Part shown: piece by piece, positions 1 to 5,142 of the stretch
Layout of the letters: each line of letters starts with the position of its first letter
Numbering within the stretch: position 1 is the stretch's first letter
DNA from: Pseudomonadota bacterium
GTDB taxonomy: Bacteria > Myxococcota > Myxococcia > Myxococcales > Myxococcaceae
Assembly (NCBI GenBank): GCA_023424585.1
Contig: JAFADT010000038.1
Location: forward strand, 1 to 5,142
Direction: 5' to 3'
Length of the DNA stretch: 5,142 nt
Position numbers and translations under genes: made by a program
Notes under the pieces: model-generated
What the model was told of the DNA's origin: nothing
Database searches by the model: none
Seen by the model: only the letters and a program-made list of their open reading frames with translations

Positions 1-2390
1 TCCGGGAGGCCCGCGAGCGCGCGCGGGGCGAGCCGTTCGAACAGCGGCGTGACGGAGACGTCCAGCAGCGCGTCCGGGGCGACGTACCACCCGCCGCCCG
101 GCGCCGAGCGCAGGGCCCCGGCGGCGCGGAGCGCGCGTGCCAGCTCGACGAGGGACAGGGGCACGCCCTGCGCCAGTTGTTCCAGGCGCGCGAGCACGGG
201 CTCGGGGATGTGCTCCGCGGGGCGCAGCAGGTGGAGCAGCACGGCGCGGCTGGCCTCCGGCGGCAGCGGCGGCAGCGGATGGTGTGAAGGGTGCGCGCTG
301 CGTTCGCCCAGGTGGGGACGCAGGCCCAGCAGCGAGGGACGTCCGGCGACGACGATCCACAGGGGCGCTCGGTTTCCATCGAGCGTGGCGCGCTCCAGCA
401 CATCCAGGCTCTGCGGATCCGCGAGGTGTGCATCATCCAGCAGCAGCGCGAGCGGTGCCTCACGGGCCTGGGCGACCAGCGCGTCGGCCAGGACACGGGG
501 CTCCGCGGACGGACGGCCCACGACGGCGCGCAGCGCGTCCAGCAAGGCGTTGGACACCGAAGCATCCGGAGGCGGCGCGCGCAGGCGGATGACCCGCGCG
601 TGGCCCGAGGCCTCCAGCCGGGACGTGAGCGCCTTGAGGAGCCGCGTCTTGCCATGGCCCACCTCGCCGGTGAGCACCCCCAGGCCCGGCCGTGAGGACG
701 ACAGGCTCCGCTCCGCGTCCGCGACCAGCGCCTCCAGCAGCGCGTCGCGGCCCACGAATGGCGGAGGTTCTCCGTCGACGCGCGCGCCCTCTTCGTCCTG
801 GAGACGCAACCGGAAGCCAGCGCCGCTCCGAGGCTCGGCCCCCGCGGAGCATGGTGTCGCGGCAAGAGCGCCCGCCGCGGCGGCTTGCGGCGCGGCGGCT
901 TCGCGGCGCTCGGAGGTCTGGGGCGCCGCGCGTTCGGCCCCTGCGAGCGGCTGCGCGGGAATGAGCCCAGCGCGCTCGGGCTCCTGCTCCTGCCGCGCGC
1001 CAGGTTCATGGGTCCCGGCCCCGGCTTCGATGCCATCGAGCGTCGTGATGGGCTCGATCCAACCGGGCTCCAGCCTCGCGACCGCCTCCGACGTCACCCG
1101 CGCTTCGCCCGGCGCGACCGCCCTCCCCCACCACGTCTCCGGGCGCTCCAGCGCCGCGCCCGCGATGCGCGGCAGCGTGGTGCCGGGATGCACGTACAGC
1201 ACCGCGACGTGCAGGACCGCCGAGGCCTCACCGGACTCCACCAGGCGCCGCGCCGCGAGCGCGCCCGCGCGCACGTTCGCCTCCGCCGACAGCGACTCGC
1301 AGAAGACGATGAGGTATCCGCCCGAGGCGACCCGCGCCAGCACGCCACCGAACGGCTCCAGCGTGGCCGTCAGCCCTTCCACCGACGCGGCCGTGCGCAG
1401 CCCCAGCATCGCCACCGGGCGCGCTCCCGCGAACGTCCCCAGCGCCTGCGCCGGGCGCGCGTCCTCCGCACCGACGACAGCGGGCAGCGCGGGGCCCTCC
1501 GCGCACGCGGCGTCGAACGCGGCGAGCACCTCCTCCGCGCTCGCGTAACGCTCCGCCGGCGCCTTGGCCAGACACCTCGCCACCACCGCATCCAACGGCG
1601 CCGGAACGGAGGCCCGCTCCGACACGCGCGGCGGACGCTGGCTCACGTGGCCTTCGCGCACCTCGTCCGGCGTGCCGTGGAACGGCGGCGTGCCCGTGAG
1701 CAGCTCGAAGAGCAGGACTCCCAGCGCGTAGATGTCCGCCGCCGGGCCCGCCTCGCGCGCGTCCAGGCACTGCTCCGGCGCCATGTAGACCGTCGTGCCA
1801 GCGCGGTTCCCCGCCTCCTCCACGGGCCCCCCGCCCGCCCAGCGCGCGAGGCCGAAGTCCAGGAGGCTCAGCGCGCCACCCTCGCGCAGGAAGATGTTCT
1901 CCGGCTTGAGGTCCCGGTGCGCCACGCCCACCGCGTGCGCGCGCGCCACCGCCGGACACAGCCCCGTCAGCAGCTCGCGCACCCGCGCCACGGACGCCGC
2001 GCCGTTCCCGGGCAGCGCCGCCATCCACGCCGCGAGCGTCTGCCCTCGCAGCAGCTCCTGCACGAGGAACGGCCTGCCCCCCACCCGCCCTTCCTCCAGC
2101 ACCTCGGGCACCGTGGGCGGCCCCACGCGCCGGAGCGCCTCCGCCTCGTGGGCGAAGCGCGCATGGTGCGGCCCCAGCCCCACCTTGAGCGCCACCTCAC
2201 GGCCATCCGCCTCGCGCACCGCGGTGAAGACGTGGGCGAAGCCGCCCACTCCCAGCAGGGCGGCGCCGGACAGGCCGGGGACGTCGGGGATCGCCAGCGG
2301 CTCCAGGGGAAGACCGGACCCGGCGGCGACGCCATTCACGGGACACGCCGCGCCGGGAGCGAGGCGGCGGTGGCAGACCGGACAGCGCAT
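1..2390 (-). CDS. Ser/Thr protein kinase fused to degenerate cyclase-like region and AAA/STAND-type ATPase (3' end outside window)
   Basis: Cytoplasmic signalling protein predicted to phosphorylate Ser/Thr of unknown targets and to bind ATP at a second, ATPase site. ATG at 2390; 796 residues are visible with no stop before the window edge. Order: Cys-rich N-terminus (CPVC at 3-6, Cys16); kinase about 40-293 with Gly loop GVGGF (47-51), VALK Lys69, HRDLKPEN (158-165), DFG (178-180), Thr199/Thr200 before APE (204-206), and DIYALG (219-224); degenerate cyclase-like region about 320-447; low-complexity linker about 452-540; AAA ATPase from about 545 with Walker A GEVGHGKT (575-582) and Walker B LLLDDAH (649-655); then a helical part near the edge. 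All key kinase residues are present, so it should be active. No membrane segment is seen. The start is well bounded: the preceding in-frame TAG is the transporter's own stop, and no other start codon lies between. Architecture resembles the PknK-like and kinase/cyclase/ATPase fusions common in myxobacteria; the exact subfamily and ligand are unknown. Confidence 0.93.
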   Translation of the reverse strand, partial: MRCPVCHRRLAPGAACPVNGVAAGSGLPLEPLAIPDVPGLSGAALLGVGGFAHVFTAVREADGREVALKVGLGPHHARFAHEAEALRRVGPPTVPEVLEEGRVGGRPFLVQELLRGQTLAAWMAALPGNGAASVARVRELLTGLCPAVARAHAVGVAHRDLKPENIFLREGGALSLLDFGLARWAGGGPVEEAGNRAGTTVYMAPEQCLDAREAGPAADIYALGVLLFELLTGTPPFHGTPDEVREGHVSQRPPRVSERASVPAPLDAVVARCLAKAPAERYASAEEVLAAFDAACAEGPALPAVVGAEDARPAQALGTFAGARPVAMLGLRTAASVEGLTATLEPFGGVLARVASGGYLIVFCESLSAEANVRAGALAARRLVESGEASAVLHVAVLYVHPGTTLPRIAGAALERPETWWGRAVAPGEARVTSEAVARLEPGWIEPITTLDGIEAGAGTHEPGARQEQEPERAGLIPAQPLAGAERAAPQTSERREAAAPQAAAAGALAATPCSAGAEPRSGAGFRLRLQDEEGARVDGEPPPFVGRDALLEALVADAERSLSSSRPGLGVLTGEVGHGKTRLLKALTSRLEASGHARVIRLRAPPPDASVSNALLDALRAVVGRPSAEPRVLADALVAQAREAPLALLLDDAHLADPQSLDVLERATLDGNRAPLWIVVAGRPSLLGLRPHLGERSAHPSHHPLPPLPPEASRAVLLHLLRPAEHIPEPVLARLEQLAQGVPLSLVELARALRAAGALRSAPGGGWYVAPDALLDVSVTPLFERLAPRALAGLP
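321..758 (-). other. AAA/STAND-type ATPase domain of the kinase protein
   Basis: Residues about 545-690 start with FVGRDALLEAL, the usual lead-in of AAA_16-type and STAND ATPases. Walker A follows at GEVGHGKT (575-582), with Lys581 and Thr582 as nucleotide contacts. Walker B is LALLLDDAH (647-655), with Asp652/Asp653. A segment WIVVAGRPS (678-686) fits the sensor strand. After it, LAQGVPLSLVELARAL resembles the GNPF-LEEL helix that opens the lid or winged-helix part. Proteins of this build use nucleotide-driven rearrangement as a switch, often with a C-terminal repeat sensor; that part lies beyond the window. Confidence 0.85.
1050..1433 (-). other. Degenerate class III nucleotidyl-cyclase-like region
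   Basis: Residues about 320-447 of the kinase protein follow the outline of an adenylate/guanylate cyclase homology domain. A first strand (PVAMLGLRT, 325-333) is followed by FGGVLARVASGGYLIVF (347-363), which mimics the helix-hairpin part of cyclases. Then come an Ala-rich helix, a strand with LHVAVLYVHPG (393-403), and a tail ending in VTSEAVARLEPGW. The metal-binding Asp positions expected in the first strand and in the hairpin read as Leu/Arg and Gly, so catalysis is unlikely. It may act as a sensor or spacer. The assignment is by eye and rests on weak similarity; a structure prediction would decide it. Confidence 0.5.
1512..2273 (-). other. Protein kinase catalytic domain
   Basis: This is the catalytic domain within the long kinase protein, residues about 40-293. 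Every signature needed for phosphotransfer is readable: glycine-rich loop at 47-51, ATP-anchoring Lys69, a candidate helix-C Glu at 82 or 84, catalytic Asp160 in HRDLKPEN, metal-binding Asp178 in DFG, and APE at 204-206. Arg before the catalytic Asp makes it an RD kinase, a class often switched on by activation-loop phosphorylation; Thr199 and Thr200 are the obvious candidate sites. The domain ends near an AERYASAEE segment (279-287), typical of the last helix of bacterial Pkn2-type kinases. Confidence 0.93.
2331..2390 (-). other. Cys-rich N-terminal motif of the kinase, possible zinc ribbon
   Basis: The first 20 residues begin MRCPVCHRRL and place Cys at 3, 6 and 16, followed by PVNG. CxxC plus a further Cys-Pro is the pattern of small zinc ribbons found at the front of many bacterial Ser/Thr kinases. 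Only three Cys are visible. His7 could be the fourth ligand, or the site may be incomplete, since position 19 is Asn where a ligand might be expected. The motif supports ATG 2390 as the real start. Zinc binding is inference. Confidence 0.55.
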
Positions 2391-2405
2391 GGGGAGGCCC
2401 GCAGG

Positions 2406-4262
2406 CTACCAGAGCGCCCGCGCCAGCACGATGCCCACCCCCACCAACCCCTCGCCCGCGATGAGCCCTGCCGCCAGCGTCACCCCCGGCCCGTCCGACG
2501 CGGGCCGCCACCGCCTGGCCAGGTCCCACCCCAGCCCGCCCAGGAAGAACCCCAGGCACGTGGAGGCCGGAAGCAGACAGGCGAGCCCCACCCCCACCGC
2601 GGACGGAGTCCAGCGGCGGATGCGCTCCGGCAGCACCTGCTCGCCCAGGGTGAGCACGGCCGCCGCGCCCGCGGCCCAGGCCATGGCGAGCCGCAGGTCC
2701 GCCGAGACGGCGTCCAGCCCCGACGCCAGCACCCGCGCCACGCCCGCCGTCACCGTCGCGGCCGGCGCGGGGAAGCGCTCCGAGCCCAGCACGGATGGCT
2801 CCGGCACCAGCAGGTAGAACAGCGGCACCACCACCAGCGCCCCCACGACACACCCCAACAGCTGCGCCAGGAACACCCGTCGCGGGTGGGCGCCCAGCAG
2901 GTGCCCCGCCTTCTGGTCCGTGAGCAGGTCCGCGGAAGAGGACGCCGCGTTGACGGTGATGCCCGCCGTCGCCAGGTTCGCGCGCACGTCCCCGGGCAGC
3001 AGCACGCCATACGTGAGCTGCGTCACCTGCCCCAGCGCGCCCACCGGGCTCACGTCCGTCTCCCCCGTGACGCGGCAGGAGATGAGGCACAGCGCGAACG
3101 ACAGCGCCACCGCCAGCAGCGCGTGCGGCACCGGCACGTCGAAGCCCACCCGCGCCAGCGCCACCGTCGCGGGCGTCAGCACCCCCAGCCCCCCGACCCA
3201 CCACCGCCCGGGCACCTGGAGCGCTTCGATGGGATGCGGCGCCTGACGCGGCTCCCGATTCCAGAGCCCCCGCAGCGCGCGGCCCCACACCCGGCCCTGG
3301 AGCGCGAACTGCAACAGCGACGCGGTGGTGAGCGCCGCCGCCCCAGGCCACAGCGCCCACGCGAGGAAGTCTCCGTCCGGCGCCACCACGCCCGCCGCCA
3401 TCAACCGGGGCGCGACGACGCCGTGGACGACGAGCGCCCCCAGCCACATGGACGCGGTGACCCGCACCCCCAGCAGCGCGCCCCCGCCCACCGGCATCAA
3501 CCCGGTCTCCAGCGCGAACCCCAGCCGCTCCAGCGACACGCCCCCCAGCGCCCCGGGAAACGCATACGCATACGGCACGCGCCCGAAGCCATCGCGCGCC
3601 AGCGTCAACGCCCCCGCGATCACCCCTCCCACGCCCAGCATCCGCAGCCGGGGCCCCGCCGCCTCACCGCCCGCGTGCAGCGCACGAGCCGTCGCCGCCG
3701 CGGCCGTCCCTGACGCGAACGGAAGCTGCTCCCGGTCCACCAGCTGCCGCTTGAGCGGCACCGCGAACAGGACGCCCAGCGCGGACAGCAGGAAGGTCCA
3801 CGCCAGCAGCGTCACGCCGGGCAGGTGGTGCCCCGTCGTCAGCAGCCACGCGCCCTGCACCGACACGAGCGCGCCGCCCGTCGCGTACCCCGCGGACGAC
3901 GCCACCGTCTGGGCGCACCCCAGCTCCAGCAGGGACAGCGGAGCCCCGGCGGCGCGAGGGCTCAAGCGCCGGAGCGCCCCATGCGTCGCGGACGCGAGCA
4001 GCGCGGCGGTGACGGCCACGCCGAACGCCACGCCTGTCTTCAGCCCCGCGTAGAGGTTGGTGGCGCAGGTGAGCACGCCCAGTCCCGCGCCCAGCGCCAC
4101 CGCGCGCAGGGTGAGCTGGGGCAGCCGGTCGCCCTGGTACACGTGCGCCAGCCAGTAGCTGTCCACCTCCGCCTGCGTCGTGCCGGGGATGCTCAGCAGC
4201 GTCAGCGAGGCGTCGGTGGGCGCGCCTCCGTCGGGGACGGCGCGGGGGGCGGGGGCCGGCAT
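2406..4262 (-). CDS. OPT/YSL-family oligopeptide (or metal-chelate) transporter
   Basis: Predicted inner-membrane secondary transporter of the OPT family, which imports small peptides or peptide-like metal chelates by proton coupling; the substrate here cannot be read from sequence. The 618 residues are near the usual bacterial length and contain many hydrophobic segments (e.g. about 53-68, 152-169, 380-396, 464-486, 555-580, 594-615). Family hallmarks are visible: NLYAGLKTG at 69-77 after the first membrane segment, LPFASGTAAAATARALH at 180-196, GETDVSPVGALGQ at 400-412, and DQKAGHLLGAHPRR at 449-462. The first 50 residues are polar, with no cleavable signal peptide. ATG 4262 is chosen because GGGGAGGA lies upstream; a GTG at 4319, overlapping the methyltransferase stop, would add 19 residues. 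It sits 53 bases after the methyltransferase and 15 bases before the kinase, so all three are probably co-transcribed. Stop codon is TAG at 2408-2406. Confidence 0.93.
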   Translation of the reverse strand: MPAPAPRAVPDGGAPTDASLTLLSIPGTTQAEVDSYWLAHVYQGDRLPQLTLRAVALGAGLGVLTCATNLYAGLKTGVAFGVAVTAALLASATHGALRRLSPRAAGAPLSLLELGCAQTVASSAGYATGGALVSVQGAWLLTTGHHLPGVTLLAWTFLLSALGVLFAVPLKRQLVDREQLPFASGTAAAATARALHAGGEAAGPRLRMLGVGGVIAGALTLARDGFGRVPYAYAFPGALGGVSLERLGFALETGLMPVGGGALLGVRVTASMWLGALVVHGVVAPRLMAAGVVAPDGDFLAWALWPGAAALTTASLLQFALQGRVWGRALRGLWNREPRQAPHPIEALQVPGRWWVGGLGVLTPATVALARVGFDVPVPHALLAVALSFALCLISCRVTGETDVSPVGALGQVTQLTYGVLLPGDVRANLATAGITVNAASSSADLLTDQKAGHLLGAHPRRVFLAQLLGCVVGALVVVPLFYLLVPEPSVLGSERFPAPAATVTAGVARVLASGLDAVSADLRLAMAWAAGAAAVLTLGEQVLPERIRRWTPSAVGVGLACLLPASTCLGFFLGGLGWDLARRWRPASDGPGVTLAAGLIAGEGLVGVGIVLARALW

Positions 4263-4272
4263 GGGCGCCCCA

Positions 4273-4280
4273 TCCTCCCC
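4273..4280 (-). promoter_or_regulatory. Ribosome binding site supporting the transporter start
   Basis: On the minus strand this reads GGGGAGGA, a strong Shine-Dalgarno match, with 11 bases between its GGAGG core and ATG 4262. That spacing is slightly long but workable. The competing GTG at 4319 has only a GAGG one base away from it, which is too close to function well. This decides in favour of ATG 4262, although coupling at the overlap cannot be excluded. Confidence 0.6.
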
Positions 4281-4315
4281 GTTCGTCCCCTTCCGCGCCA
4301 CCACGGCCCGCGGCG

Positions 4316-5142
4316 TCACGCCTCGCGCGAGCGCAGCAGATAGAAGACATAGCCGTAGCTGTCCCCGTGGCGGCGGTACAGGTTCACCTCCTGCTCCGCC
4401 GCCGCGATGACCTCGCGCAGGGCCGCGTCCGCGGTGGGGCGCAGCCGCTCGATGCGCGCAAGGAGCGGCGTGTAGTAGTCGTCCCACCACGCGGAGGCGG
4501 GCAGCGTGAAGGTGTCCAGCACCGTGAACCCCGCGGCCTCCGCGGTGGCGCGGTTCTGGGCGACGGTGCCCATGGACGGGTACCCGGCGGACCAGAAGCG
4601 CACGGCCTCCGGGGGACGGACGTCGGTGAGCCAGGTGCACTCGGTCACGGCCACCTGCCCACCGGGCGCGAGCAACGGCCTCCACTGGCGCAGCCCCTGC
4701 TCGAAGCCCACCACGTAGATGGCGCCCTCGGACCAGAGCAGGTCCACGGAGCCGGGCGGCAGCGACAGCGCGCGCATGTCCTCCTGGCGCGTGACGATGG
4801 CGTCCGACAGCCCCTGCGCGCGGGCCTCGCGCTCCAGCCGGTCCAGGTAGGGGCGGTGCAGGTCCACGGCGGTGACGCGCGTGCCCAGCTCCCTCGCGAG
4901 CACCAGCGACTGCCGCCCGGTGCCCGCGCCCAGGTCCAGCACGCGCGGCGAGGGCGGAAGCGGGGACAGGCGCCGCAGGGCCTCCCGGGTGCAGGCGTCG
5001 CTGCCGGGCCCCAGGCGGGGCAGCTCGTTGTAGAGGGTGAAGAAGGCGTTGACCGTCTGGCGCAGCTCGCCCGCGCTGCGCTTCACGTTGCCCTGGAGCA
5101 GCGGGACGCGCTTCCAGTGCTCCTCGATGCGCTGCTTGAAGA
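4316..5142 (-). CDS. Class I SAM-dependent methyltransferase (5' end probably outside window)
   Basis: Predicted soluble enzyme that moves a methyl group from S-adenosylmethionine to an unidentified small molecule. Numbering from the GTG at 5086 (256 residues): motif I is VLDLGAGTG at 49-57, the ribose-binding acidic residue is Asp75 (VTAVDLH), the adenine-region acidic motif is QEDMRAL at 100-106, motif IV is VDLLWSEGAIY at 113-123, and PLLAPGGQVAVTE at 136-148 is the post-I helix/strand. The stretch FFTLYNELPRLGPGS (15-29) matches the lead-in of YjhP/UbiE-like small-molecule methyltransferases. The frame remains open upstream of this GTG to the window edge: 18 further codons, all ending in G or C, beginning FKQRIEEHWKRVP. 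GTG 5086 also lacks a good ribosome site, so the gene probably starts outside. Aromatic residues WWDDYY near 198-203 may shape the acceptor pocket. It is first of three co-directional genes. The substrate is unknown. Confidence 0.9.
   Translation of the reverse strand, partial: FKQRIEEHWKRVPLLQGNVKRSAGELRQTVNAFFTLYNELPRLGPGSDACTREALRRLSPLPPSPRVLDLGAGTGRQSLVLARELGTRVTAVDLHRPYLDRLEREARAQGLSDAIVTRQEDMRALSLPPGSVDLLWSEGAIYVVGFEQGLRQWRPLLAPGGQVAVTECTWLTDVRPPEAVRFWSAGYPSMGTVAQNRATAEAAGFTVLDTFTLPASAWWDDYYTPLLARIERLRPTADAALREVIAAAEQEVNLYRRHGDSYGYVFYLLRSREA

Noticed and set aside
259..279. Short CGGCAG-type tandem repetition
   Set aside because: It encodes a PLPPLPPE stretch in the kinase protein and is too short to be more than proline-rich coding sequence.
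49..1548. A 499-codon open frame on the plus strand
   Set aside because: It is antisense to the kinase gene. Its product is Ser/Ala/Arg-rich low complexity with no motif, while the minus strand shows Walker and cyclase-like elements here.
1228..2028. A 266-codon minus-strand frame with fragments resembling kinase motifs
   Set aside because: It is the frame-shifted reading of the real kinase. The true frame gives HRDLKPEN, DFG and APE continuously without any frameshift.
2197..3447. A 416-codon minus-strand frame across the transporter-kinase junction
   Set aside because: It is Gly/Ala/Arg-rich with no membrane segments or motifs. The transporter frame on the same strand carries all the OPT hallmarks.
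885..3713. A 942-codon open frame on the plus strand spanning most of the kinase and transporter genes
   Set aside because: It is antisense to two genes with clear motifs, crosses their junction, and its product is a featureless Arg/His/Pro/Gln-rich string. Long stop-free antisense frames are expected at this GC content.
4322..4331. Perfect 10-base palindrome CTCGCGCGAG at the end of the methyltransferase gene
   Set aside because: It lies inside codons, has no loop or T-tract for a terminator, and such short CG palindromes arise by chance in very GC-rich DNA.

Overview
The window is very GC-rich (third codon positions almost all G or C) and gene-dense. Everything I can support is coded on the minus strand. 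The codon usage, together with a large Ser/Thr kinase fused to an AAA/STAND-type ATPase behind a short Cys-rich N-terminus, points to a myxobacterium (Myxococcota, probably a Myxococcus/Corallococcus/Archangium relative). That assignment is inference from style; there is no rRNA or marker gene here.

Transcription runs right to left. At the right edge (5142 down to 4316) is a class I SAM-dependent methyltransferase. Its reading frame stays open to the window edge, so its true start is probably outside. Next (4262 down to 2406) is a complete OPT/YSL-family oligopeptide or metal-chelate transporter of 618 residues. Only 15 bases further (2390 down past position 1) is a multidomain signalling protein: Cys-rich N-terminus, active-looking Ser/Thr kinase, degenerate nucleotidyl-cyclase-like region, Ala/Pro/Glu-rich linker, AAA ATPase with intact Walker A and B motifs. 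It is cut by the left edge after 796 visible residues.

The three genes are probably one transcription unit: same strand, gaps of 53 and 15 bases, and no visible terminator or promoter between them. How they cooperate is not shown by the sequence. A reasonable inference is that a small molecule or peptide is modified and/or imported, and that the kinase/ATPase is co-expressed with, and may respond to or regulate, that process. No stretch of more than about 60 bases lacks a gene. I found no RNA genes, mobile elements, CRISPR arrays or notable repeats. The long plus-strand open frames are antisense shadows caused by the lack of A/T-rich stop codons. I see no clearly novel system; the most unusual points are the kinase/pseudo-cyclase/ATPase architecture, its same-frame junction with the transporter, and the N-terminal extension of the methyltransferase.
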